From: Listeria fleischmannii subsp. fleischmannii LU2006-1
GTDB lineage: Bacteria > Bacillota > Bacilli > Lactobacillales > Listeriaceae
Length of the DNA stretch: 39,139 nucleotides
Direction: 5' to 3'
NCBI RefSeq assembly: GCF_000344175.1
Contig: NZ_ALWW01000028.1
Span: forward strand, 1-39,139
Every line of letters begins with the position of its first letter. The stretch's first letter is position 1. Positions 8,749-17,511 of the stretch are shown here, one piece after another. Position numbers and translations under genes: made by a program. A model generated the notes under the pieces. The model saw nothing but the letters and a program-made list of their open reading frames with translations. It was not told where the DNA came from and made no database searches.

Positions 8749-9567
8749 ATGAATATTTTTAAACGTTTTTGGAAGAGCCTTTTTTCTCCCCAAGATATTG
8801 CTACATTCCGAAAAGATAAGGTTGGTTCAAGTATTGTTTACATCATCGTACTTACTTTTGTGATGTTTCTTCCACTTGCATATTTTACAACTACAACAAT
8901 GAATAATGCTCTTGAAGTTGGTGAGAGCACTTTGAAAAATGAAATCCCTGATTTTACAGTTCAAGATGGTAAGCTTGTTACTGATGATTCTTCGGATGAT
9001 TCTTCGGATGATTCTTCGGTGGAAAATTTACCGATTTCAATTGATGAAGGAAATCTCCATGTCTATTATGATGCAAGTGGTACATTAGATGAAGATGACG
9101 TTGATAATAAAATCGGGTCCTTTGACGGGGCTTTTGCGTTTCTTTCAAAAGAAATCTATGTGACTGCAGGAGGTATTTCGCAATCTGTTAGCTATAAAAC
9201 GCTTGGGATTGAAAATAAAGATGATTTACTTAGCTTATACGCATCTATTACAGATATGTCGAAGATTTTTATTCCTGTTATTTTATTACTTATTTTCTTA
9301 TTTGCACTGGGCTCCACCTTTTTCCGTGTCGCGTTATTTGGATTATTTGGTTATATTTTAACTGGATTTGGTCGTGGTGGTGTTTCCTACAAAGAAAACT
9401 GGATGATGGCGACTTATGCCGTTACGCTTGCCGCTATGTTTACCATGATTATGGAATGGTTACAAATTGTTGTACCGTACGGGATGGAAATTAATTTGGT
9501 TGTCACATTAATTGTATTATTCCTTGCTATTCGGTCTATTCCGGCTCAAACGAAGGATGAAAAATAA
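8749..9567 (+). CDS. DUF1189 family membrane protein
   Basis: This integral membrane protein (272 residues from ATG 8749) is of the DUF1189 type, whose function is not established. It has one membrane segment near residues 25-45, a long extracytoplasmic region, then about three helices in the C-terminal third (from about residue 178). N-terminal features are FKRFWKSLFSPQDIATFRKDK. The extracytoplasmic part contains an acidic DDSSDDSSDDSS stretch encoded by three 12-bp tandem repeats. The start could also be GTG 8734, but that codon lies inside the GAGGTG ribosome site, so I prefer ATG 8749 despite a 12-nt spacing. It is monocistronic: its own promoter lies upstream and a terminator follows. 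Confidence 0.8.
   Translation: MNIFKRFWKSLFSPQDIATFRKDKVGSSIVYIIVLTFVMFLPLAYFTTTTMNNALEVGESTLKNEIPDFTVQDGKLVTDDSSDDSSDDSSVENLPISIDEGNLHVYYDASGTLDEDDVDNKIGSFDGAFAFLSKEIYVTAGGISQSVSYKTLGIENKDDLLSLYASITDMSKIFIPVILLLIFLFALGSTFFRVALFGLFGYILTGFGRGGVSYKENWMMATYAVTLAAMFTMIMEWLQIVVPYGMEINLVVTLIVLFLAIRSIPAQTKDEK
8983..9018 (+). repeat. Three tandem 12-bp repeats inside DUF1189 gene
   Basis: GATGATTCTTCG is repeated three times without mismatch and encodes DDSS each time. The unit is a multiple of three, so changes in copy number keep the frame. Confidence 0.9.
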
Positions 9568-9595
9568 GATTCAGCAAAAGAGCCATTGGCGTAAG

Positions 9596-9627
9596 AAAAA
9601 AAGGAGCAGAACGGGCTCCTTTTTTTC
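9596..9627 (+). terminator. Terminator after DUF1189 gene
   Basis: The stem AAAAAGGAGC / GCTCCTTTTT with a 7-nt loop is followed by a run of T on the plus strand, about 30 nt after the stop codon. Confidence 0.85.
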
Positions 9628-9672
9628 TTACCAAATTCTAATACTTGAAATCGTGCTTTCCTCCCCAAAAAA

Positions 9673-9681
9673 TGGTATGAT
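9673..9681 (+). promoter_or_regulatory. Extended -10 promoter for ispG
   Basis: TGGTATGAT (TGn plus TATGAT) lies about 48 nt before the ispG start codon. No clear -35 is seen. Confidence 0.5.
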
Positions 9682-9728
9682 ACTTAATGAAATTATTTTG
9701 AGAACATTATAAAAGGAGCGAATTATCC

Positions 9729-10838
9729 TTGAACGAGAGAACATTACGTACGGACACCCGCCCCGTAAAAGTTGGAAATTTAACTATTGGCGGCAGTAAT
9801 GAATTATTTATCCAGAGTATGGCAACAACGAAAACGCATGATGTTGAAGCAACTGTTGCTGAAATTTTACGATTAGAAGAAGCTGGCTGTCAAATTGTCC
9901 GAGTAGCATGTCCTGATGAACGAGCTGCAAATGCACTTAGTGAAATAAAGAAACGCATTCATATTCCACTTGTAGCGGACATCCATTTTGATTACCGTTT
10001 AGCACTTATGGCTATTGACGCTGGTGTTGATAAAATTCGAATTAACCCAGGTAATATTGGGCGCCGTGAACGTGTTGAAAAAGTTGTGAATGCCGCAAAA
10101 GCAAAAGGTATTCCCATTCGTATTGGTGTAAATGCTGGCAGTTTAGAGAAAAAAATTATTCAAAAATATGGATACCCAACTGCAGATGGTATGGTTGAGA
10201 GCGCACTCCATCATATTAAGATTCTAGAAGATTTAGATTTCCATGATATCATTGTCTCTTTAAAGGCTTCTGATGTAAATTTAGCCATTGAAGCATATGA
10301 TAAAGCAAGCCGTGCCTTTAAGTATCCGCTCCATCTTGGTATTACAGAATCAGGTACGCAATTTGCCGGTGGGATTAAAAGTGCAGCCGGTCTTGGTGCC
10401 ATCTTGAGCCGAGGTATTGGGAATACGCTCCGTGTTTCACTTAGCGCAGATCCAGTAGAGGAAGTGAAAGTAGCTCGTGAATTACTTAAATCCTTTGGCC
10501 TCTCTTCTAACGCCGCTACTTTAATCTCTTGCCCAACATGCGGACGAATCGAAATTGATTTAATTAGTATTGCAAATGAGGTCGAAGAATATATCTCCAC
10601 AATAAAAGCGCCTATCAAGGTAGCCGTGCTTGGCTGTGCTGTAAACGGACCTGGTGAAGCACGCGAAGCAGATATTGGGATTGCCGGCGCCAGAGGAGAA
10701 GGACTTTTATTCCGACACGGTAAAATTGTTCGAAAAGTACCTGAAGAAATTATGGTAGACGAACTAAAAAAAGAAATTGACATTCTCGCTGAAGAGTATT
10801 TTGCGAAAAAAGCCGCTGAGGAAGCAGCTTCTAAATAA
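9729..10838 (+). CDS. ispG: 4-hydroxy-3-methylbut-2-enyl diphosphate synthase (GcpE)
   Basis: IspG is the Fe-S enzyme that converts methylerythritol cyclodiphosphate to HMBPP, the penultimate step of the MEP isoprenoid pathway. The protein has 369 residues, family length. The N-terminal TIM-barrel part shows [14 protein letters not shown] and [10 protein letters not shown]. The C-terminal cluster ligands are visible in SCPTCGR and [11 protein letters not shown]. The start is TTG 9729 ([16 protein letters not shown]), with AGGAG 10 nt upstream. The gene is single, bounded by an extended -10 and a terminator. Its product feeds ispH, also in this window (19884-20879), so both Fe-S steps of the pathway are encoded here, about 9 kb apart. 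Confidence 0.97.
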   Translation: MNERTLRTDTRPVKVGNLTIGGSNELFIQSMATTKTHDVEATVAEILRLEEAGCQIVRVACPDERAANALSEIKKRIHIPLVADIHFDYRLALMAIDAGVDKIRINPGNIGRRERVEKVVNAAKAKGIPIRIGVNAGSLEKKIIQKYGYPTADGMVESALHHIKILEDLDFHDIIVSLKASDVNLAIEAYDKASRAFKYPLHLGITESGTQFAGGIKSAAGLGAILSRGIGNTLRVSLSADPVEEVKVARELLKSFGLSSNAATLISCPTCGRIEIDLISIANEVEEYISTIKAPIKVAVLGCAVNGPGEAREADIGIAGARGEGLLFRHGKIVRKVPEEIMVDELKKEIDILAEEYFAKKAAEEAASK

Positions 10839-10877
10839 GAAAAAAGAAAAAGTCATTATCGGCTTTTTTCTTTTTTC
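10839..10877 (+). terminator. Terminator after ispG
   Basis: An A-rich arm from 10839 pairs with a T-rich arm ending near 10877, starting directly at the ispG stop codon. The stem is long but almost entirely A-T, so it is weaker than the other terminators here. Confidence 0.6.
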
Positions 10878-10949
10878 TTTTCAAAGATTACAAGCATTTC
10901 TAAAAAAAGAGAAATATGCTATGATGGTGTATAAAAAAGGAGGCTCCTG

Positions 10950-11669
10950 ATGGAAAAAGAATTAAGCTTTTTAGATGGCGTAAAAGCCTGTCTACCAACA
11001 GTACTTGGCTATGTTGGAATTGGGATTGCGGCGGGAGTTGTTGGCAATGCCTCCCATTTAAGCTTCGTAGAAATCACATTGCTTTCTGCGCTTGTTTATG
11101 CGGGTGCCGCCCAATTTATTATTTCTGGCTTACTTTTACTCCATAGTCCTATTTCAGCCATTGTCACCACTACATTTTTAATTAATTCACGTCATCTATT
11201 AATGAGCACGGCCACAGCACCTTACTTCAAAAAAGATTCTATTTTGAATAATATCGGAATCGGTGCTCTTTTAACAGATGAATCTTTTGCTGTGGCAATG
11301 AATCAAGTCAGCAATAAAAAACCGATTAATGCCCGTTGGATGCACGGTTTAAATGTTACAGCTTATCTTACTTGGATAGTCGCATGCTTATTTGGTGCCA
11401 TTATCGGAAACTGGATGCCAAACCCTGAAATGTTTGGATTAGATTTTGCTCTTACCGCGATGTTTATTGGTTTATTATATTTACAACTTATTAGTGATAA
11501 AAGTAAAAAAATAACAAATGCTCTTCTTATCATGGGGACAGTTGCTCTTTTAGTCTATTTCTGCATGCGGCTTATGACACCGGAGCTAGCTATTTTATCC
11601 GCTACACTAATCGGTTGTTTGATAGGAGTTGTGACAGATAAATGGCAATCAGTACATACACGCTCGTAG
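10950..11669 (+). CDS. azlC: AzlC-type branched-chain amino acid exporter subunit
   Basis: AzlC is the large membrane subunit of the AzlCD pair, a family linked to export of branched-chain amino acids. The 239-residue protein has about seven hydrophobic segments. It shows family features near the N-terminus (KACLPTVLGYVGIGIAAGVVG, ALVYAGAAQFI) and TTTFLINSRHLLMS. The start is ATG 10950 with AAGGAGG 7 nt upstream. The last 28 bases overlap azlD, whose ribosome site lies inside azlC, so the two are translationally coupled. Substrate identity is inferred from the family. Confidence 0.93.
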   Translation: MEKELSFLDGVKACLPTVLGYVGIGIAAGVVGNASHLSFVEITLLSALVYAGAAQFIISGLLLLHSPISAIVTTTFLINSRHLLMSTATAPYFKKDSILNNIGIGALLTDESFAVAMNQVSNKKPINARWMHGLNVTAYLTWIVACLFGAIIGNWMPNPEMFGLDFALTAMFIGLLYLQLISDKSKKITNALLIMGTVALLVYFCMRLMTPELAILSATLIGCLIGVVTDKWQSVHTRS

Positions 11670-11968
11670 CAATCATCGGCTGTGCGCTTGTCACATTCAT
11701 TCCACGGGTTCTTCCTTTTCTTTTTATAAAAAAGTTAAGGTTGCCAGATATTTTTATGTGCTACCTTTCTTATGTTCCATTATGTATCTTAACCGCTTTA
11801 TTTGCTCAAAGTTTACTGACCGAACATGAAAATGCGTTTCCAACCATCAACGCACTACCGTTTTTAGCAGCTATACCAACCATTTTAACGGCTATTTTAA
11901 CTAAAAATTTATTATGGGTCGTTGTCATAGGAATTATCTCCATGGCCGCCCTACGTTTTTTCTTCTAA
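11642..11968 (+). CDS. azlD: AzlD-type small exporter subunit
   Basis: This 108-residue, very hydrophobic protein has about four membrane segments and is the usual small partner of AzlC. It shows VTFIPRVLPFLF and a conserved-looking SYVPLCILTALF stretch. The start ATG 11642 lies inside azlC with GGAG about 14 nt upstream, a classic overlapping pair. The exonuclease gene follows after 14 nt, so all three are probably one transcript. Confidence 0.9.
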   Translation: MAISTYTLVAIIGCALVTFIPRVLPFLFIKKLRLPDIFMCYLSYVPLCILTALFAQSLLTEHENAFPTINALPFLAAIPTILTAILTKNLLWVVVIGIISMAALRFFF

Positions 11969-11982
11969 AAGGAGGCATATAG

Positions 11983-12561
11983 ATGAACAATCTCAATTTT
12001 TGTATGCTTGATTTTGAGACAGCAAATGGAAATCGAACTAGCCCCTGCTCGATTGGTATCGTAAAAGTAGAAAATGGCGAGTTTCGTGATACCTTTTATT
12101 CTTTAATTAACCCTGAAGAACCCTTTTATCGCAGGAATATTGAAATCCACGGCATTTATCCTGACGATGTTGCCAGTGCCCCAACATTTCAGGAACTCTA
12201 TCCCTATATATGCGATTTCATCGGAACAATGCCCGTAACGGCCCATTTCGCAAGTTTTGATATGAGTGTTTTTCGAAAGACAGCGGAAAAATATCATCTT
12301 GCTGTACCAGCGAATCCTTATTTTTGCTCATGTATTTTATCGAAACAAATACTCCCGTTAAAAAGCCATCGTTTAAATCAAGTAGCGGATTACTTCAACA
12401 TTTATTTTAACCATCACAATGCACTTGATGACTCCAAAGCAGCCGCTATGATTGTTTTAAAATTAGCGGAACTTACTAAAACCACAAGTGTCGAAACGCT
12501 TATTCACTCTGCCGGATATCGCTTTGGTCAAATGAATGGCACCAGTTTTTCGAAGGCATAA
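11983..12561 (+). CDS. DnaQ-like 3'-5' exonuclease
   Basis: This 192-residue protein has a single DEDDh exonuclease domain, as in the epsilon subunit of DNA polymerase III and in standalone proofreading-type exonucleases. Visible motifs are Exo I (LDFETANG, the Asp-Glu pair at about residues 10-12), Exo II (AHFASFDMSVF) and Exo III (HHNALDDSKAA, the His and Asp). No polymerase or BRCT domain is attached. The start is ATG 11983 with AAAGGAGG upstream. It is the third gene of the azlCD transcript, followed by a strong terminator. The substrate, DNA or RNA, cannot be told from sequence, and the link with azlCD may be only positional. Confidence 0.85.
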   Translation: MNNLNFCMLDFETANGNRTSPCSIGIVKVENGEFRDTFYSLINPEEPFYRRNIEIHGIYPDDVASAPTFQELYPYICDFIGTMPVTAHFASFDMSVFRKTAEKYHLAVPANPYFCSCILSKQILPLKSHRLNQVADYFNIYFNHHNALDDSKAAAMIVLKLAELTKTTSVETLIHSAGYRFGQMNGTSFSKA

Positions 12562-12600
12562 ATAAACGCACGTTTTAACTAACTAAAACGTGCGTTTATT
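12561..12600. terminator. Bidirectional terminator between exonuclease and prsA genes
   Basis: A perfect 17-bp stem (12561-12577 with 12584-12600) with a 6-nt loop is A/T-rich on both flanks. It serves the plus-strand exonuclease gene and the convergent prsA-type gene. Confidence 0.92.
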
Positions 12601-12604
12601 TTAT

Positions 12605-13484
12605 TTATTCTGCGCTATTTGAACTAGAGGAAGATCCTGTGTAATCTGCGAATTGCATTTTTTAAATCACTATCTTTGATTTTGATGCCTGCTGCTTTAT
12701 ATTCTTTTTTTAAGAGCTTTTGTCATGTTTTCAGATGTCATTTGAGAATCAATGTACGCTTTTTTCACTTTACTCTTATTCTTTTTCAAAAGAAGTTTTT
12801 TCTGTTTTATTTTCAAGCTGGATAATGTGATAGCCGTAAGAAGATTTAACTGGTGCACTAATATCGCCTTTCTTTTTAAGCGCATAGGCAGCTTTTTCAA
12901 ACGCTTCGTCCATTTCTCCTGGTCCAAACGCATCAAGTAAACCACCATTTTCAGCAGTTGTTGTATCTGTTGAATATTCTTTCGCTAAGTCTGCAAATTT
13001 CGCGCCTTTATCTAGTTTTGCTTTCACTTCTTTGGCAGTTGCCTCATCTTCAACTAAAATATGACTTACTGTAATGTTTGGCTCCCACGTTTTATAGTAT
13101 TCTTTCAATTTTTTTATCTGTTACTTTTATATTTGCTTTGGTTGCCTTCTGAACGAGCAGATTATATTTAATATTATCTTTAAAGCTTTTTTCTGTTAAA
13201 TTATTTTGTTTTAAAGTAGAGCTAAAACTGTCTCCGTACTGTTCCTCGTATTTTTTATATTCTGCGTTTATCTCTTTAGTTGAAACGGAATATTTGTCGG
13301 CTAGTACTTTTTCAAATGTCAGTTTTTGTACAACTTCATCTCCGTAACTTGTTTTCATTGCCTTATATAATTCATCTTGTGTTACATTTCCAGCATCTGT
13401 TTCTACTACCGCACTACTTGAACAACCACCTAAAATAAGCGTTGTAGCTGCTGCTAGTACGATAATCGTTTGTTTTAATTTCAT
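12605..13484 (-). pseudogene. prsA: PrsA-type foldase lipoprotein, four frame breaks
   Basis: This is a secreted lipoprotein of the PrsA family, a parvulin-type peptidyl-prolyl isomerase that folds exported proteins outside the membrane. The start is ATG 13484 (MKLKQTIIVLAAA) with GAGAGG upstream. A signal peptide leads to the lipobox LGGC. The parvulin domain is evident in [31 protein letters not shown] and [11 protein letters not shown]. The frame breaks at four A runs on the coding strand: 13109-13115, 12782-12786, 12705-12711 and 12658-12663. Dropping one A at each gives one continuous protein of about 291 residues, ending FADYTGSSSSSNSAE, close to family length. Four independent +1 A events with full conservation elsewhere argue for sequence error rather than decay. 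Listeria has two PrsA paralogues; gene position suggests this is the one near zur (PrsA1). Confidence 0.85.
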
Positions 13485-13582
13485 TTCATACTTCCTCTCT
13501 TTCACTATTCTTCATTATTATAAGCGATAGTTTTGAAAGGATTACGTCATATTTGTGAATTTAATATGAACAAATCTGAAAG

Positions 13583-13615
13583 AAAAAAACTCAAAGCAGT
13601 TCGTAAAACCGCTTT
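13583..13615 (-). terminator. Terminator after zurR
   Basis: A 9-bp stem with one mismatch (13593-13601 with 13607-13615) is followed on the minus strand by GAG and then a run of T. It lies about 20 nt past the zurR stop and upstream of the prsA-type gene. Confidence 0.75.
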
Positions 13616-13635
13616 TTAGAATAATCGTTATCTAT

Positions 13636-14067
13636 TTAGCTTGCTTCTTGTTTCAAACAATCTGGACACTTCCCGTATACTTCGAACTTATGCCCTTCAA
13701 TTTCATAGCCAGGTAAGGCTTCTGTTAAAAAGTCCATTGGGCACATCATAATTTCTTTTGTCTTACCACAACATAGACAGATAAAATGATGGTGATGATG
13801 ATCATGTGAGCATGCTAGGCGGAAGTTTTTTTCACCGGAAAGCTCTGTCTCTTCAAAAATGCCAAGCTCGACGAAAAGAGAAAGATTTCGATAAATCGTA
13901 TCGAAACTCACTCCCGGAAAATCATCTTTCATATTTTCAAGCACATCTTTTGCAGTTAAATAACAATTTTTACGGGCAAATAGCTCGATTAGAAATTGGC
14001 GTTTGTCTGTATGTTTATAACCTGAATCTTTCATTTTTAAAAGCGCTTCATTCGCTGATAATGCCAT
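13636..14067 (-). CDS. zurR: Zinc-uptake regulator of the Fur family
   Basis: This Fur-family repressor senses zinc and controls the zinc transporter genes just upstream. The 143-residue protein (start ATG 14067, [16 protein letters not shown] upstream) has an N-terminal winged helix with [17 protein letters not shown], the DNA-recognition region. It then has a His-rich linker HDHHHHHF and two CxxC pairs (CLCCG and CPDCL), the structural zinc site. The His run plus CxxC pairs and the location in the zurA-zurM operon support Zur rather than Fur or PerR. Its start overlaps the end of zurM by 20 bases, so translation is coupled. It probably represses its own operon through the site at 15738-15760. 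Confidence 0.93.
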   Translation of the reverse strand: MALSANEALLKMKDSGYKHTDKRQFLIELFARKNCYLTAKDVLENMKDDFPGVSFDTIYRNLSLFVELGIFEETELSGEKNFRLACSHDHHHHHFICLCCGKTKEIMMCPMDFLTEALPGYEIEGHKFEVYGKCPDCLKQEAS

Positions 14068-14926
14068 TTTCCTCACCTCTTTTCGACAGGATAACACGTA
14101 AGCGGATTTTTTGATAAAGCATGGTTAAAATTAAAATAATAACGGAGAGAAGCACAATAGCACCGCCTGGGGCTAAATCTAAATAGTAGGCGCTAACTAA
14201 TCCAACAATCACTGAAATTTCTCCAAATATAATCGCAATGATAATGGTTTGCTTAAATCCTTTTGCAATTCGAATAGCCGCAGCAACTGGTAAGGTCATA
14301 AGCGATGAAACAAGTAAAATACCGACAATTCGCATTGAACTTGCGATGACAAGCGCAACGAGTACCATAAAGATAATATCAAATGCTTTAGCTCGAATCC
14401 CTGAAACCTTGGCATATTCTTCATCAAAAGAAAGTAAAAATAGTTCTTTATATAGAAGTAAAATGATAATAAAAACAAAGGTAGCGATGGCCACTATCGT
14501 GTACATATCGTTACGACTTACAGCACTGACGCTCCCAAATAAATAGCTAAATAAATCAGTGTTAAAACCATTGGCAAGGGAGATGAAAATAACAGAAAAG
14601 CCCATTCCCGCTGACATGATAATGGGGATTGCAAGTTCCTCAAAATGCTTATAAACAGAGCGTAATTTTTCCATTAAAAGCGAACCGGCTGTTGCAAATC
14701 CAAATCCTAAATAAAGCGGATTTAAGGCTACGAGCGGGACGTAGGTTTTGCTTAAGAAAAGGCTAACGGCAATACCCGCTAACGTCACATGACTTAGTGC
14801 ATCGGCCATCAATGACAGTTTTCTAACCACAATAAAACTACCTAATAACGGGGCTACAATACCAATCACAAGCCCCACGATAAAGGTATTTCGGATAAAA
14901 TCATAATGAAACAGTGTGGCAATCAC
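14048..14926 (-). CDS. zurM: Zinc ABC transporter permease
   Basis: This is the membrane component of a metal ABC importer of the ABC-3 (ZnuB) family. The 292-residue protein has about eight or nine hydrophobic segments and the family sequence [21 protein letters not shown] near residue 35. The start is GTG 14926 with GAGAGGG 8 nt upstream. The first 26 bases overlap the end of zurA and the last 20 overlap zurR. The substrate-binding lipoprotein of this system is not in the window. Confidence 0.93.
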   Translation of the reverse strand: MIATLFHYDFIRNTFIVGLVIGIVAPLLGSFIVVRKLSLMADALSHVTLAGIAVSLFLSKTYVPLVALNPLYLGFGFATAGSLLMEKLRSVYKHFEELAIPIIMSAGMGFSVIFISLANGFNTDLFSYLFGSVSAVSRNDMYTIVAIATFVFIIILLLYKELFLLSFDEEYAKVSGIRAKAFDIIFMVLVALVIASSMRIVGILLVSSLMTLPVAAAIRIAKGFKQTIIIAIIFGEISVIVGLVSAYYLDLAPGGAIVLLSVIILILTMLYQKIRLRVILSKRGEENGIISE

Positions 14927-15674
14927 AATGCGTTCCCTCTCTTTCTCTCTCCCGTACTGTCGCTTCTACTTCACGCTCCTCTAAATAAAGATGATAGTCG
15001 CGCGCGCTCCCGTCAAATAGAATCCGTTTATTTAAACTAATTACATGGTCGACATAATTGTTAATGGCAAGCATATCATGTGTCACAAGAATAAGCGTCA
15101 TTTTCTTAGTTTGATTGAGTTTCCCGAGAAGCGCATAAAACGCCTTGACGTTTTCAATATCGACCCCGACAGTTGGCTCATCTAAAATAAGCATTTCAGG
15201 TTGACTAACAAGTGACCGGGCAATAAAAACGCGTTGTTGTTGACCACCAGATAGTTCTCCGATATTACGATATAAAAAGTCAGTCATTGAAACCGTTTTT
15301 AAGGCCTCATAAATGGCTTCGTTATCTGCTTTATTTAACATTTTAAAAAGGCCTTTTTTCTTAGTTAAACCACTTGCCACAACTTCCTTTACGGTTGCTG
15401 GAAATGCTGAATTAAATGCATTGGATTTTTGGGAAACAAAACCGATTTTTTCATAGTCACGAAATGTGGTTTGTTTTTCTCCAAATAAAGAAATCGTTCC
15501 TTTTTGGGTTTTTAAAAGCCCTAAAATTAATTTTAAAAGCGTTGACTTGCCAGAGCCATTTGGCCCAATGATACCTGTAAAGCTTCCTTTTTCAACCGAA
15601 AAATGGATATTTTCTAGTATTTCCTCATGATCGTAATGAAAAGAAAGTCCTGATATTTCCACAATTTCTTTCAT
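14901..15674 (-). CDS. zurA: Zinc ABC transporter ATP-binding protein
   Basis: This is the ATPase of the zinc importer, 257 residues from ATG 15674 (MKEIVEISGLSFHY), with GGAG 8 nt upstream. A TTG two codons earlier is also open but worse placed. Walker A GPNGSGKSTLLK, Q-loop VSQK, signature LSGGQQQRVFIARSL, Walker B MLILDEPTVGVD and the switch His in LVTHDM are all present and in order. It is the first gene of zurA-zurM-zurR, and its promoter carries a Zur-like operator. The C-terminal tail ends in a stretch rich in Glu and Arg (EREVEATVREREREG). Confidence 0.95.
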   Translation of the reverse strand: MKEIVEISGLSFHYDHEEILENIHFSVEKGSFTGIIGPNGSGKSTLLKLILGLLKTQKGTISLFGEKQTTFRDYEKIGFVSQKSNAFNSAFPATVKEVVASGLTKKKGLFKMLNKADNEAIYEALKTVSMTDFLYRNIGELSGGQQQRVFIARSLVSQPEMLILDEPTVGVDIENVKAFYALLGKLNQTKKMTLILVTHDMLAINNYVDHVISLNKRILFDGSARDYHLYLEEREVEATVREREREGTHCDCHTVSL

Positions 15675-15712
15675 TTGCAAAACTCCTTTTGCTTCTTTTA
15701 AAGCACTTTCCT

Positions 15713-15760
15713 AGTATAGCGGATTTATGTCGGAATGTAAATCGTAATGAATCTGATTAA
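15713..15760 (-). promoter_or_regulatory. zur operon promoter with overlapping Zur box
   Basis: The minus strand reads TTTACA (15736-15741), a 17-nt spacer, then TATACT (15713-15718), a good sigma-A promoter 39 nt before zurA. Overlapping the -35, 15738-15760 on the plus strand reads TAAATCGTAATGAATCTGA then TTAA. The left half is the Bacillus-type Zur half-site TAAATCGTAAT; the right half is degenerate (4 of 7 core bases). This fits zinc-dependent repression by zurR. The site also lies about 57 nt before the divergent gene at 15817. Confidence 0.75.
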
Positions 15761-15816
15761 GAAAAAAGATTATATTGGTCTCTTTTAGGGAAATGTAGTT
15801 TTAGGGGGAATGATGA

Positions 15817-16518
15817 ATGAAATTAATTTGGATGTACTTGGCGTATTTTGTGATGGTTGCGGTCAATGCTTTCGCCAATATCTTGCCTTTAAATGGGGTC
15901 ACAACGGGTGAAGTGAGCAACCGGTATCAAACTTTATTTACACCTGCCGGATATGTGTTTTCGATTTGGGGCCTTATTTATGTGCTTTTACTGATTTGGC
16001 TCATTGGAATGACGATTAAACATTCTTTTGTGACGGAGCAAATTGCCTTTATTTTTATAGCCAGTAGTATACTTAATGCATTGTGGATTTTTATGTGGCA
16101 TTTTAGTTTTATTTTCTTATCGATTATTGTGATGTTATTGTTACTTTTCTCATTACTTCTGTTTTATGCCTATCAAAAACAAATATCCAAGCGTCGTTTA
16201 TGGCGTGTCCCGATTTCCGTTTATTTAGGATGGATTTTTGTTGCGACGATAGCCAATATTTGTTATTACTTAAGTGTTTTAGGTTGGACTAGTTTTGAAT
16301 CGTTCTTAAGCATTCTTTTACTTATTTTGGCGAGTGCTTTCGTTTTAGTCTTTCGCTATAAAGAAAATGATTTTGTTTTACCATTAGTTTTTGTATGGGC
16401 CTTTGTCGGCATTTTTCTTCGTGATCTTTCACTTGCATCACTTGTTGCCTATACAGCGCTCATCATGGCGATTCTCATTTTTATACTCAATTGGTTCCGT
16501 TTGAAACAATACAAATAA
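15817..16518 (+). CDS. TspO/MBR-like membrane protein
   Basis: This 233-residue protein is very hydrophobic with about six or seven membrane segments. The opening LPLNGVTTGEVSNRYQTLFTPAGYVFSIWGLIYVLLLIW is written here as key pieces only: NGVTTGEVSNRY, then FTPAGYVFSIWGLIY. That pattern is typical of the tryptophan-rich sensory protein (TspO/MBR)-related family in Firmicutes. It is longer than classical TspO (about 160 residues, five helices) and ends with two further helices. Start ATG 15817 follows GGGGG by 8 nt. It faces away from zurA across a 142-bp gap containing the Zur-like site, so zinc control is possible but unproven. The ligand is unknown. Confidence 0.65.
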   Translation: MKLIWMYLAYFVMVAVNAFANILPLNGVTTGEVSNRYQTLFTPAGYVFSIWGLIYVLLLIWLIGMTIKHSFVTEQIAFIFIASSILNALWIFMWHFSFIFLSIIVMLLLLFSLLLFYAYQKQISKRRLWRVPISVYLGWIFVATIANICYYLSVLGWTSFESFLSILLLILASAFVLVFRYKENDFVLPLVFVWAFVGIFLRDLSLASLVAYTALIMAILIFILNWFRLKQYK

Positions 16519-16562
16519 AAAATCCCACTAGCGGTAGAAACTTCTACTGCTAGTGGGATTTT
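16519..16562. terminator. Bidirectional terminator between TspO-like gene and ppaC
   Basis: A nearly perfect 21-bp stem (16519-16539 with 16542-16562) with A on the left and T on the right serves both convergent genes. Confidence 0.93.
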
Positions 16563-16570
16563 CTTATGAA

Positions 16571-17497
16571 TTACTTCGAAAAAATTTCGGTTAACACAGG
16601 GACAACTTGTTTTTTACGTGATACAACGCCTGCGAGTTTTGTTTTACCATCTATTAGTTTTACTTTATAAGCTTCTTCAATCGCATTTGTTTCAGTTCCC
16701 ATAGCTACTCCGACTGAATCGTTTGTTAAAATATTCGTGATGACGAATAAATATAAGTCTAAGCCTTTATCCGCGATGGCTTTTTGAATGACTGGTTCTA
16801 CTTCATTCATACGCGTCAAGACATCTTCTTCGTCTACTACATTAATTTGGGCGATTTCAATCTTATGGCCGTTCATATCGAATTCTTTCGCATCTAATAA
16901 AAGCTCGGCGACTGATTTTTTACTTACATCGGCGCCCGCACGAAGCATTTCCATGCCGTAAGCTTCTAAGTCAATGCCCGCAATACTAGCTAATTTTTCT
17001 GCCGCAGTACGGTCTTCTGCTGTTGATGTTGGGGATTTAAATAGTAAGGTATCCGAAATAATGGCTGAAACCATGAGCTTCGCCACGACTTTTGAAATCT
17101 CTACATTTTTTTCAGCAAAAAGTTTTAAAAGAATGGTAGCTGTACAGCCAACTGGTTCTGCTCGGTAATAGAGCGGATCAGCTGTCTCAAAATTAGCGAT
17201 ACGATGATGATCGATAACCGTATGTATTGTTACATCACTTATGTCATCTGCACTTTGTTGCGCCTCATTATGGTCCACTAGGCACACAGTATTCACTTCA
17301 TTTGAAACCGTTTGGACTAAACGCGGTGCATCAATTCCCGCACTTTTTAAAACAAATTCCGTTTCAGAATTTAATTCACCTAATCTTACAGCTTCCACAT
17401 CAAGACCTTCTGCTTTTTTTAGTTCACTTAGAGCTATCGCCGAACAAATTGTATCAGTATCAGGATTTTTATGTCCAAAAACTAACATTTTTTCCAT
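16571..17497 (-). CDS. ppaC: Manganese-dependent inorganic pyrophosphatase
   Basis: This family II pyrophosphatase of the DHH superfamily hydrolyses pyrophosphate, pulling biosynthetic reactions forward in the cytosol. It has 308 residues from ATG 17497 ([15 protein letters not shown]), with AGGAGA 7 nt upstream; the frame is open six codons further but without a ribosome site. Motifs include GHKNPDTDT (metal ligands), [16 protein letters not shown] and the C-terminal active-site SRKKQ. It follows nfo by 14 nt and is the last gene of cshB-nfo-ppaC. Confidence 0.96.
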   Translation of the reverse strand: MEKMLVFGHKNPDTDTICSAIALSELKKAEGLDVEAVRLGELNSETEFVLKSAGIDAPRLVQTVSNEVNTVCLVDHNEAQQSADDISDVTIHTVIDHHRIANFETADPLYYRAEPVGCTATILLKLFAEKNVEISKVVAKLMVSAIISDTLLFKSPTSTAEDRTAAEKLASIAGIDLEAYGMEMLRAGADVSKKSVAELLLDAKEFDMNGHKIEIAQINVVDEEDVLTRMNEVEPVIQKAIADKGLDLYLFVITNILTNDSVGVAMGTETNAIEEAYKVKLIDGKTKLAGVVSRKKQVVPVLTEIFSK

Positions 17498-17511
17498 CTT
17501 TTTCTCTCCTA

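Noticed and set aside
8983-9018. Short CRISPR-like array
   Set aside because: The three 12-bp units are contiguous with no spacers and lie in frame in a coding gene.
13600-13830. A Fur iron regulator rather than Zur
   Set aside because: Location in zurA-zurM and a Zur-type half-site over the promoter favour zinc control.
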